A stretch of DNA of 64,000 nucleotides, from assembly GCA_033060915.1 (NCBI GenBank), contig CM065394.1, positions 24,369,501 through 24,433,500 on the forward strand, in the 5' to 3' direction. Shown here piece by piece: positions 23,386-34,297 of this stretch. The stretch comes from Euryodendron excelsum. Lineage: Eukaryota > Streptophyta > Magnoliopsida > Ericales > Pentaphylacaceae. The translations under genes and the position numbers were made by a program. Each line of letters begins with the position of its first letter. Position 1 is the first letter of the stretch. The notes under the pieces were generated by a model. That model was not told where the DNA came from. It was given only the letters and a program-made list of their open reading frames with translations, and did not search any database.

Positions 23386-26300
23386 ATGTTATATAGATAC
23401 ATGGATCATACCAACACGTTGAGTATATCTAAAATGAATGGTGAAGTCATATGTCTGGTAAACAGTGGAACAACATATACAATTCTTCGCGAGAAAAAAT
23501 ATTTTTCACATTTGACATTACTTGAAGCTAATGTCAAGACAATCTCTGGCACAACAAAATTAATTGAAGGCTCCAGAAGGGCCAATATAATATTGCCAAG
23601 AGGAACAAAACTATTCATTGATGATGCATTATATTCTACGAAATCTATAAGAAATCTGATTAGTTTTAAAGATATACGTCGTAATGGATATCATATTGAG
23701 ACGACGAATGCAGATAATGTAGAACAGCTCTACATTATTGCTTATATTTCAGGAAAGAAATATATATCAGAAAAACTTGCTGCATTGTCTTCTGGATTAT
23801 ATTATACTGCTATGAAAGCAGAAAAATCACCTGTAGTGATGCACCAGAAGTGCCTTGACCCAAAGAATTTTATATTATGGCATGATCGTTTGGGTCATCC
23901 AGGGTCAACAATGATGTGTCGAATTATTAACAACTCACATGGACATCCGTTAAAGAACCTAAAGATTCTATTGTCACATGATTATACATGTGCTGCCTGT
24001 TCACAAGAGAAATTAATTGTCAGACTATTTCCTTCCAAGGTAATTCTTGAGTCCCCATCATTCTTATAAAGAATTCACGGGGATATCTGTGGGCCAATAC
24101 ATCCTCTATGTGGACCACTTCGTTATTTCATGGTTTTAATATATGCATCTACACGGTGGTCACATGTTTGTTTACTTTCTACCCATAATATTGCTTTTGT
24201 TAGATTGCTTACTCAAATTATTCGCTTATGAGCACAGTTTCTAGATTACTCAATCAAGTCAATACGACTAGATAATGCTGGAGAATTTACATCCAAGCCT
24301 TTGATGATTATTGTATGTCAATATGGATTGATGTTGAACACCCAATTGCCCACACATACACAAAATGGTCTTGTTGAAGCTTTTATAAAACGGCTTCAGT
24401 TGATTGCTCGATTTTTACTTATGAAAACAATATTACCTGTTTCTGCTTGGGGACATGCCATATTGCATGTTGCATCTTTGGTTAGAGTCCAACCAACTGC
24501 TTATCATCAGTACTCACCATTACAACTTGTTATTGGTCAGCAACTAAATATTTCTCACTTACGAGTTTTTGGTTGTGCTGTATATGTACCTATCTCACCC
24601 CCACAGCGTACTAAAATGGGTCCCCAACGTAGACTTGGAATTTATGTTAGTTTTAATTCTCCATCTATTATTAGATATTTGAAACCCTTAGCAGGTGATG
24701 TCTTCAAGGCACGTTTCGCGGATTGTCATTTTGATGAGTTAGTCTTCCCACCATTAGGGGGAGAAAGTACGCAATTAGAAAAGTAACGAGAGATCAGTTG
24801 GAATATTGCAACAATGTCTCATCTTGATCCTTGAACGAGTCAATGTGAATCAGAAATTCATAGAATTATTCATTTACAGACAATTGCAAATCAATTGCCT
24901 AATGCGTTCACCAACACAAAGAATGTGAAAAAATCACATATACCAGCTGCTAATACTCCAGCACGTACTGATGTCCCTGTAGGACAATCTATTAGTACAG
25001 CAGCAAATGAATCTAAAACACGCTTGAAGCGTGGGAGGCTTGTCGGTGCAAAAGACACGGTTCCTAGAAAAAAGAAGACACAAGAAAAAATGCATAAGCA
25101 AGTTGGTGCTCCTGAAGAGAACACAATATCTAAACTTCCTAAAGAAGAGAATCCTGAAGAAGAATTACCAAAAGAGAAACCTCCTGAAGAGATATCTCCT
25201 GTAAGTGATATGGTACCTGAAAATAATGAGATCTCAATAAGTTATATGAATACAGGAGAAAGCTGGAAGAGAAATAAGATAGTTGTCGACAACATATTTT
25301 CATTTAAAATAGCTCTTGGTATTACCAAAAGTAATGAAGAGACTGAACTGTAGACAGTCGACGAATGTCAACGTAGAATTGATTGGCCAAAATGAAAAGA
25401 AGCTATTGAGACAGAATTATACTCATTAGCACAACGTAAAGTATTTGAACATGTAGTCCATACACTTGAAGATGTGAAACCTATTGGATATAAATGGGTA
25501 TTCGTACAAAAACGAAATGAGAAAAATGAAATAGTTCGATATAAAGCCCAACTCGTAGCACAAGATTTCTCGCAGAGACCTGGTATTGACTATGACGAAA
25601 CTTATTCTCCTATAATGGATGTCATTACGTTCAGATTCTTAATTAGTTTATCAGTCTTAGAAGGACTGGATATGCGTTTGATGGATGTCGTGACAACCTA
25701 CTTATATGGTGAATTAGATAATGATATATATATAAAAATTCCTAAAAGATTTAAAATGCCTGAAGCACATATTTCATTTAGAAGCTTATATTCTATCAAG
25801 CTTCAACGATTGTTGTATGGGTTAAAACAATCTGAACACATGTGGTACAATCGTCTTAGTGAATATCCATTGAAAAATGGATATGTGAATAATACAATTT
25901 GTCTATGCATTTTTATTAAGAAATCAGAATCTAGATTTGCTATTATTGCAGTCTATGTCGATGATCTGAATTTGTTGAAACTTCTGAAGAACTGACAACA
26001 TCTGCTCGTTATTTAAAGAAGGAGTTTGAAATGAAAGATCTTGGAAAAACCAAGTATTGTCTTGGATTACAGATTGAGCACTTATCCAATAGAATTCTTG
26101 TCCATCAATCAGCATATACTGAAAAGGTTTTAAAGCAGTTTTACATGAACAAAGCTCATCCATTAAGTTCTCCAATGGTTGTCCGTTCACTAGATGTACA
26201 TAAAGATCTTTTTCGTCCTCAAGATGATGGTGAAGAACTTTTTGATCCTAAAGTACCATATCTTAGTGCAATCAGTGCCTTTATGTATCTTGCCAATTGT

Positions 26301-26990
26301 ACAAGACCTGATATAGCATTCTCTATCAACTTATTAGCACGATACAGTTCTGCACCAACACAAAGACATTGGAAAGGAGTTAAACATATACTGTGTTACT
26401 TACGAGGGACAACTAATATGGAATTATTTTATTCCAAGGAGTCACAACCTGAATTGATTGGCTATACAGAAGCTAGCTACCTTTCTGATCCGCATAAAGC
26501 TAGGTCTCAAACTTGGTATGTGTTTACTTATGGTAACATTGTTATATCCTGGCGATTGGTGAAGCAAACATTAACTGCAACTTCTTCAAATCATTCCGAG
26601 ATAATTGCAATTCATGAAGCAAGCCGAGAGTGCATCTGGCTAAGATTCATGATTCAACATATTCAAGAAAGTTGCGGATTATCTACAATCAAATATACAT
26701 CGACGATATTATACGAGGATAATGCAACTTGTATTGCACAGATTAAGGGAGGCTACATTAAAGGTGACAGAACGAAGCATATTTCTCTAAAGTTCTTCCA
26801 TACACATGAGCTCTAGAAAAGAAGTGATCTTGATGTTCAGCAAATACAGTCTAGTAATAATTTGGCCGACTTATTTACTAAGGCACTACCAACTGCAACA
26901 TTTGAAAAGCTTGTGCATGGTATTGGTATGCGTCATCTCAAAAATCTTTCATGAAGCAAATAATGTTCTTATTCTTCAGGGGGAGTTAAG
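23386..26990 (+). pseudogene. copia pol: protease, integrase, reverse transcriptase, RNase H
   Basis: The protease has NSGTT in place of the catalytic DSG, so the active-site Asp is lost. The integrase has the zinc-binding block (LWHDRLGHPG...CAAC, 23870-24000), then HGDICGPI, RLDNAGEF and HTQNGLVEAFIKR, which hold the D, D and E catalytic residues; stops at 24067 and near 24228 interrupt it. The reverse transcriptase (25474-25995) has YKWVFVQKRN, VAQDFSQRPGIDYDETYSP and the catalytic AVYVDDLN, then a frameshift near 25990. The RNase H region follows (26031-26816: LGLQIEHL, RPDIAFSINLLARYS, YLRGTTNMEL) and a last part in another frame to about 26950. Not functional. Confidence 0.9.
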
Positions 26991-27082
26991 TAGTGTACTC
27001 TTTTCCTTCGCTATGGTTTTTTCCCACTAGGTTTTTCCTAACAAGGTTTTAATGAAACAGTTTTAACATACCCAAGAGGTCA

Positions 27083-27094
27083 TCCCAGGAGGAG
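27083..27094 (+). other. copia polypurine tract
   Basis: The purine-rich run (ending GGAGGAG) directly precedes the 3' LTR start. A second, richer run (CAGGGGGAG, about 26978-26987) lies ~110 bp upstream, but the LTR homology begins only at 27095. Confidence 0.55.
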
Positions 27095-27507
27095 TGTGAC
27101 GTATGGGATGACGGCGGCTTATAGCCGCCATCCCTTTTTCATTTCCGCAACCCCCCTCCCCCCACTTGTTCTTTCCCCTTGCTCTTTGCCTATAAATAAG
27201 GGATGCCTAGATTCATTCTAGGCACAAATACAACTCAGAGAGATAAAAAGAAAAAGGAAGAGAGAAATTAGAGAGAGGAAGAACAAAGAGAGGAAAGGGA
27301 AGAAAGAGCAGTCTAGGTAAGTTGTAAACATCATGTTGTATTGTTATTTGGCATTGGCAATAAAGTTTTGGGTGGTCCAGAAGATCAACCCTAAATATTT
27401 CAAAAGAACAAAATATGATAAATATTTGATAGTTCCTGAAGAACTATTCACGATATATACTTTGTGTTCATTTATTTTTCTATCTTATATTCTTTACTTT
27501 TATAATA
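27095..27507 (+). repeat. copia 3' LTR
   Basis: 413 bp, colinear with the 5' LTR including the TATA box (near 27190) and the leading hairpin, which is stronger here (GGGATGACGGCGGCT and AGCCGCCATCCC). The terminal CA is mutated to TA. Confidence 0.9.
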
Positions 27508-28110
27508 AATATGACATTTTTTTTAGAATAAACCGTTGCTTATGACCCCTTTAGCAACAATATATTGTCGTCACAAATACTCATAATGTTTTTTATTATT
27601 AAAAGTTTTATTTAATTCCTTGTTTCGCCTAAAATACTTTTACAATTAACCAAATACTTAATAATCCAAACATGAAACTCATTCATTCATTCAAATTCAA
27701 TTATTTATAATTAAATATCTTCAATGAAGTTAAAATATAAATTTTTTTATACAAATAGTATAAACAAAAACGAAGTGTGTCCTCCCATTTCATACAACCA
27801 AAATAAGTTACACAGAGTCCATCAACCTTAACCTTTTGAAACCACCACCCACCAAGTCTCTTTGAATAATCTAAAAGGAATAAAAGATATAACTTCAAAG
27901 ATGAATACAAAACATATGAAACCCATAATTCATATGCATCCAATTACATGAACCGCTAAAATAAAGTTGTAATTTACATTGCAAGAATACCAAGCTACAT
28001 ATTGACTAACATATTCTCCAACAATTCTAATACCTTAGCGAGGGCTTTCAAAAGCGGCATTAGATTTTTTGACATTTTCAACAAACATGTATGTCGAAGT
28101 ATAGCTTTCC
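27508..28110 (-). mobile_element. CACTA-like element copy 3, part right of the copia insertion
   Basis: TGACCCCTTTAGCAACAATATATTGTCGTCACAAATACT at about 27541-27580 is the reverse complement of the corresponding run at 16896-16930 in copy 2. The stretch to about 27900 matches 16560-16730 inverted (shared WEDT and PCF/RFCLY text in translation). The region down to about 28100 matches 16240-16440. This supports one ancestral element split by the copia insertion. Confidence 0.55.
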
Positions 28111-28129
28111 TAAAGTATACTAGTTAGAC

Positions 28130-28980
28130 TAATACTATGCAAGTATGACTATGGCTAAGTGCATCCACACGTGTGTCAAGTAAAGTAAAAACTAATCACA
28201 CAATTGACACATGAGATTTTTGTCATAAAAACCCAAACTGGGAAAAAAAATCACGTGTCCACTTTTTGCCAAACAAAGATCATGCACTAAAACCACTATT
28301 ATACAGTTACAAGAACGCTTACAACCTAATCCCCATCGATTCCTTGACTCTAATGGTTTCCTTGTACTTGCTCAACTCCACAATTCACTGTTACCGTACT
28401 TAATTACCATACAAATCCCCTTAGTATGGATTTGCCACCTTGAACTCTATCAAGACTTTGATTCTTCAAGGTTGACGAAGTTATTGTTGCTAAGAATCAA
28501 TTGAGAATTTCTTCAATGTTTTGAGAACTTTTAGGAACTCTATTCTGTGAGGCCGCTCACTAAGAAACCCTAAAAAGGCTTTCTTTTTTCTTTTTCTTTT
28601 TTTTTTTATAGGAAACAAGTTAGACTTCTAAAAATGCAGGTTTCCTTTTCAGCAGATTGTGCAAAAAATTCACGACTCGCTCGAGCGAACTCAATCGAAA
28701 TCGATCGAGTCAATCTATTAATTTTGCACATTCGCAGCATCTTCGATTGAAAGGTAGCAAAGTCGATCCAAAGGTATCGAATTAGTGCTACTTTTCTACA
28801 GTCAAAACATCTTCGATCGAAAGGTATCCAAATATATCCAAGGTGTCGAAGTTGTCTATTTTGCTCCAATGTCTAAATCTTCGATCCAAAGCTATAGAAA
28901 GGTATCCAAATTGAATACTTCTGAAGTCTTTGATTACACTCCAAAAGTGTAATCCAAAGTCCCTAAATAGCCCTTTCTAA
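28130..28980 (-). repeat. copia-like LTR fragment with a ~70-bp motif array
   Basis: On the minus strand, TTTCCCAGTTTGGGTTTTTATG...CTCATGTGTC near 28200-28250 resembles the R/U5 region common in plant copia LTRs. Upstream (28670-28910) lie repeats of CTTCGATYGAAAGGTA at 28741, 28811 and 28879, about 70 bp apart, plus a TCGCTCGAGCGA palindrome near 28677. No coding region and no matching second LTR are found. The classification is by resemblance. Confidence 0.4.
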
Positions 28981-29039
28981 TCCATTTAGATTATACATAG
29001 TTAGTATCATATTATCTCTAATAAGTTTTTATGTCTAAT

Positions 29040-30185
29040 TTGCAAGTTATGAGCTAAAAGAAGGAGAAGTAGAGTTTCAAATTAGGCAAACTTCCTCTTG
29101 ACCGTACATACGGTATTGTACATCGTATGCATGCCTACGAACATTTGTCAAACTTCAGAGAGCAGCAATCAACATATGGGTCACCGTACATATGGTAGCC
29201 CAACTGTACGTATGGTGGTCCAACCGTACGTATGGTCCTCCCAGTCCCTGTTTTATTTTCACCAGTATAAATACAGGTTTATATGGGGATTTGGGGATCT
29301 ATCGAGCTTTTACCAGTTTTGTACAATTTTCTGCTTGGGAAGGGTACTTTTCTATTATTGTAATAATTTGTATTACTTAGAATATCTTTTTACATTCATC
29401 GTAATTGAATTCTAGAGTTGATTTCAATAGAATTGTCTATCTCTTTCTTGTTCAATTTCACTTGCTCTTCATCAAGTCAATTCAATTGTGAAGATCTATA
29501 ATGAAGATGAGTAGCTAACTTTTCAATTGGGTTCAATTGTGAAGAACACTTGAGGAATTCAGAGCTTCATTGAAAGGTATCTCATGATTTCATTATTTTA
29601 TCATCTTAAATTGATAATTCTTCTTAGTTGATGGTTGGATCTCTTAGAATTCCTATATTATTAATTATGCTTGACAATTATAAGTCACAATTTAACAATT
29701 GTGATTGGCAATTGATCAAGTCGATGGTATTAATGTAGGGCTCTAATTTTGATAATACATCAAACCATCAATTGAAGTTGAATCCATTGATTTTCAAAGA
29801 CAAATCTTCCATTTTGCTACCCTTGATTGTGGCTTAACAATTTGAGTTATAAACCTTCAATGACAACTTAGAATTTTTCAGTGTTTAAATCAATTGAACT
29901 CAATCATTTTCCCAAATCTCTTAGTACTTCCTTTGATTGTCAATTAACTTCTAGTGGATCATAGTCTTGATCAGATAACTGGATTATAATCACAACTCAA
30001 AACCCAAAAGTTTTTTTGTCTTATTTCATTTCACTTAGATTTAATTCTACCATATTTGCAATCTCATTTGAGATTCGACCATTATGAGTTAAGTGTCCAT
30101 ACCTATATTTGGTTCAATCCCTTGGGAAGAACGATTCGGTACTACCAATAAGACTACAAAACGATACCGTACACTTGTGCGATCA
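29040..30185 (+). repeat. Athila-like Ty3 5' LTR
   Basis: Ends just before an Athila-type primer-binding site. Contains a TATA-like CAGTATAAATACAGG near 29262, preceded by palindromic motifs (ACCGTACRTAYGGT at 29101, 29183, 29203 and 29223). The last ~90 bp carry CCCTTGGGAAGAACGATTCGG, as is usual near the end of these LTRs. The 5' end is not defined, and no 3' LTR is found, so the element is truncated. Confidence 0.55.
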
Positions 30186-30197
30186 CGTTAAGTTTTA

Positions 30198-30217
30198 TGG
30201 CGCCGTTGCTAGGGACT
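30198..30217 (+). other. Athila-type primer-binding site
   Basis: TGGCGCCGTTGCTAGGGACT closely resembles the TGGCGCCGTTGCCGGGGA site typical of Athila-group Ty3 elements, which is attributed to an Asp tRNA primer in that group. Confidence 0.75.
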
Positions 30218-30577
30218 TGAAGGCACGAAGCTTACTTTAGGTGATCTCAAATTGGCAGACTGAAAAAGGAAAAAAAAAAAAAAGAGAGAGAGAGAGAAAA
30301 TTAAACAAAATAGCAAATTGCAAACGAATGGGAGTTGATCACTCATCTTCGACGGAAACATCTACGGCTTTAGGCCTGAGGTACATCTTTATCTCCCGTA
30401 ATGTGCATATTTTGTTAGATTTTTTGTCTTTCTTTGCTTAGTTTATTTTGTTTGTTTAAGTATAGTTACACCGCATCTTGTTAGAATTCCTTTGGAGGCA
30501 TTTAGTGCAGTCAAGTTAGTGTGGTGAATTTTGCAAATTGGTGATTTTGTTTTGCATGTGGAGATTGGAGGAATAGA

Positions 30578-32640
30578 TTGAAAGTGAAGAAAAATTCGTT
30601 GTCCGACATTATATGTTTGTGTATGTTGTGTTGTTTGACCTTGACAGTCTATTGTTGTGTGCATCCATTGTGCATGTCATACTTCATTAGAGACATTCGT
30701 AAACGACTTGTGAGGGTTGAGAACGAGGGCACTTCATCACCAAATCGTGAGCTTACACCTGGACTTCCATTAGTACTGGACTTAGGTTTTATTCCGATGG
30801 CCAACCAAGAGGGTATACCTGATATGTTTTCACCCAATTTCAATGGGATTCCTAATCCCAATGGCATACCACCTAATCCAAATGAGAATTTTGTTCCTAA
30901 CCTACCACGTAATCCTATTGAAGGGATTCCTAACGATGTAGAAGGTGATAACATGGAGAGAGGGAATGTCAATGAAGACGTGGCAGCTCCCCAATATTGC
31001 ACCCTCCATGACTATATGAATCCTCTAAGGCAAGCCCCTAGCTAATGTATCGTATTCCCACCTCATTACACCACTTTGAACATTTGACCGGGTATGATGC
31101 AATTGCTCCCACAATTCTATGAGATAGATTCGAAGAAACCTTATTGCTTCATCAAGGAATTTGAAGATGCATATTTAATTGTGATGGATAATTCGGTCCT
31201 AAACAAAATCTTTTTTTCTCAAACTTCTCCCATTTTGCCTAAAGGACCCCGCCAAGGTGTGGTTCAATTCCTTGAGACCACTTTCCATCCACTCTTGACA
31301 AACTCTTCAAAGGGAGTTTTTGGAAAAAAAAAATTCAAAAAATAGGACCAAGGCATTGCAATGCCAAATTTCTCAATTTTCATCAATGTTAAGAGAAAAT
31401 TTCATTCAATGTTGGGAACGTTTTAAAGAACTTTTAATCTGTTGCCCATATCATGGTTATGATGATTGGCACATCATCAACATTTTTTTATGCATCACTC
31501 ACTCCCCAGTTGAAACAATTTGTGGAAACAATGTGTGTAGGGACATTGATAGATAAGTAACCTCACGAGGTTTATACTTAGTTTGACCATCTCTCAAACA
31601 CTACTTGAAATTGGTCCATTATCGAGACCCCAAATCCCGAGGATTGACTAATTCAACAAGAAGTTGGAGTGAAATACCAATTAAAGGAAGTTGATGATGT
31701 GAAAGCTCGTTTAGCAGTGTTAACTAGGAAATTAGAAGCCCTAGAACTTAAAAAGGTGCATGCGATAGAGGTTGAAGGAGTCAAGGACTCGTGTTTAGTG
31801 TGTGACACCACTGATCATGACACTTCATCGTGTCCGGTCATTCTGGGAGTTAAGGAGATACGATATAGCCAAATCAATACAATTGGTCAATTTCAAAGGG
31901 GAGGGGGCAATACTTTCTCTAACACTTACGACCCGAGATGGAAGGATCATCCTAACTTTGCATGGAGAGGTGAGGGGTCTTCAAACCCCCAATCACACCA
32001 AGAAGGATTTCAAAATCCTCAAGCTTATCAAGCACTTCCTCCAACTTACCAAGCACAATCCTATCAACCTCCACCTATTATTTCATTTCCAACACAACCA
32101 CAACCATATCAACCTCCGCAACAAACTTCTACCAACACTACCAACCACCACACAAGAGAGCTATAGATGATACCTTTCAACAATTCATGCATAACCAAGA
32201 TGGAGTTAACCCAAAGGTTGATAAGGCAATAGAACAACAAAGTCAAGCATTGAAGGACATAAAGAGTCAATTGACTCTTTTAACTCAAGCCTTGACTATT
32301 AATGAGAAAGGAAAATTGCCTGCTCAACCTCAATCGAATCCGTCTAGGCAAGTGCATTCAACCAAAACCTTAGGCCAATAATCTAACCATGAGCAAGTGC
32401 AAGCTATCACTACTTTGAGGAGTAGAAAGGTGATTGATAAAATCATCCTTTCTAAGGATTCGAAAGGTAGAGAAGTAACTCCTAAGATAGTTGATAGCTC
32501 ACTCAAGATTGTGGAAGAATGAACCTGAAAGGGAGGTAGATGAGAAAAAATCTAGTGATCAAGGGGGGATAGAGCGAAATTTGGACCCAATGCTTTTCCA
32601 TCAACTTCTGACAATGGGTTTATACTAATAAGAAGTCCTT
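30578..32640 (+). pseudogene. truncated Athila-like Ty3 gag
   Basis: Blocks in order: TLHDYMNPLRQAPS (near 31000), MQLLPQFYEIDSKKPYCFIKEFED (31094-31170), the retrotransposon gag core in another frame (ENFIQCWERFKELLICCPYH, 31395-31455), and a zinc-knuckle-like CLVCDTTDHDTSSC (31789-31830) followed by a Gln/Pro-rich tail (YQPP repeats to 32166). Part of the gag core between 31200 and 31350 is missing or scrambled, and stops occur near 31043, 31555 and 32166. Protease, RT and integrase are absent, as the element ends near 32640. It would have formed capsid-like particles. Confidence 0.8.
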
Positions 32641-32773
32641 CGGCCAACTTGAGTTTCAAAAAGTCAAAACTATGCCACGATATTTTTACTCCATACTGAA
32701 GGGTAAGTACAATTTTTTAATAACATAATTAAATGAAAGCAATGCAAATAATAAAATATACATTCACAAACCA

Positions 32774-33095
32774 GGAGTCCCGTGTCAGTGCGATTTGTTC
32801 CTGCATATCTCTTGTGCCTAGACCTTGTAACAGGCCAAATTTGACGAGCTTCCAAGGCCATTTGAAAATTTTAGAATTCTAAAGCTTCGAATATGGCAAG
32901 TGTAAGAAAAATAAGTGTCTAAAGTGAAAAATGCTACAAGTCTCAAATTGGGAGTCCAGTGACAATGCCATTCTTTCCACCAGTACCTAGACTGTGCTAC
33001 ACTCTAAGTTTGATGGGCTTCAAAGGCATTTGGGATTTTAATACTCTAAAGCCTCAAGAACGGAAAGTTTAAGAAAACTAAGCACATAAGTAGTT
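32774..33095 (+). repeat. dispersed repeat of ~170-bp tandem units, locus 2
   Basis: Two units start near 32774 (GAGTCCCGTGTCAGTG) and 32950 (GAGTCCAGTGACAATG), about 176 bp apart, with shared CCTAGACYKTG, TTTGAYGRGCTTC, AAAGCYTCRA and AAGTTTAAGAAAAYTAAG-like text. They are homologous in inverse orientation to 15820-16190. Confidence 0.65.
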
Positions 33096-33099
33096 TAAT

Positions 33100-34290
33100 G
33101 TATTATACGTTTCTCTTCTCATTCTTAACTCTTTAAGTATATCCACTAAAGGTCTCCCATTCTTAACTCTTTAAGAATTATCTTCTCAACTTTAATTTTA
33201 TGAATTTGTCACATAAGTAAAAAAGATAAAATGAATCATACCATTTATTATTAATTAAATAAACAAATCTGTCAATCAAATCTCCCAAATTGGCTTTTAG
33301 GGCATAGCACTTACAATTATCTCATTAATTTGTGCAACATTTTGTTTATTTTACAGTGTAGCAAGTAGCAACTCATTGCAAAATAAGCACTACTAGAAAG
33401 TTCATAAGCTTTAAAAGAAAGTTTATATTGTAAACTATTATATAAAATAGTGTTTAAATTTTAAAGAAGGTTCATAAGTTTTCAAAGAATGTTTAGATCC
33501 AAATCAGGTAGCTTTGAAACTGAGTTAAAATAGTGAATTTTTTGCTTGAAATAAAAGAAACCCAAATAGTTAATCATTTTTGACAAAAATGCTGTTTGTA
33601 AACTTTGTATAACATTGCGCTTAAAATATACTACCTGATTTCGAGGTAATATTTAACGTAGGAAAATATTATACATCAATTCATACCTTTATTTTCTGGC
33701 TTTAAACAAAAGGCAGTCATACCACATTAATTAATAGGGGTTTTTATATTTTACTTTCTTGTGATTTGAGCGAAAATCAAATTAGTCTTCTGTGGTTCAA
33801 AAGTGAACACACAATCTCCTGTAATTTGGACTTAATTGTAAAATAAATGAAAATTGTTAGAACTAGCAATTATGTCATAGGGGTATTTTCGTTATTGCAT
33901 CTCTATAAATTAAAACATCAAAAAGATAATTTTGTCTTTTTATCTTAAAATAAATGTTTGTCCGTCACTAGTATATTTTTATCATTTCACCAAATTTGTC
34001 ACGTTCTATCTAGTTTGCAGATGAGTACAAATTATAAGTGAGTTATGTGTTCAATTTTGTATTTTAACAGATCATATGATTTTCACTTAAAGCATAAGGG
34101 GGTAAATTATTTTTACCCCTTACTTAACAAATACACGTGGGACACACTTATATCTAAGAGTAAGAAAATAAGATTATATCCTAAGTAACATAAATTGCCT
34201 TTAACTAATACTAGCTAGGTAGGGTCTTGACATAATTCATAGCAAACAAACCAAAATGGGTCTTTGACAGAATAGAAAGTTGCATCTTTC
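33100..34290. other. intergenic DNA downstream of CHX-D, no gene seen
   Basis: AT-rich, with no open frame showing a domain. The last ~120 bp (from about 34200) are the 3' flank of CHX-D and share GACAGAATAGAAAGTTGCATCTT-like text with the flanks of the other CHX copies. Confidence 0.6.
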
Positions 34291-34297
34291 AGCACAA

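Larger units (their letters stand above)
21343..27507 (+). mobile_element. Ty1/copia retrotransposon, full structure but decayed coding region
   Basis: LTRs at 21343-21753 and 27095-27507 start TGTGACGTAT and end ATAACA (left) or ATAATA (right). The primer-binding region TTATCAGCACGAG follows the left LTR, and a purine-rich tract (CCCAGGAGGAG) precedes the right LTR. Flanks are GATAT (left) and AATAT (right), a 5-bp target duplication with one change. By eye the LTRs differ at roughly 25 of ~411 positions, nearly all transitions, indicating an old insertion. The internal order gag-protease-integrase-RT-RNase H is that of copia. Multiple stops make it non-autonomous now. Confidence 0.92.

Noticed and set aside
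26978..26987. CAGGGGGAG as the copia polypurine tract
   Set aside because: A good-looking tract, but the LTR homology starts about 110 bp later at 27095, so the tract next to that point was preferred.
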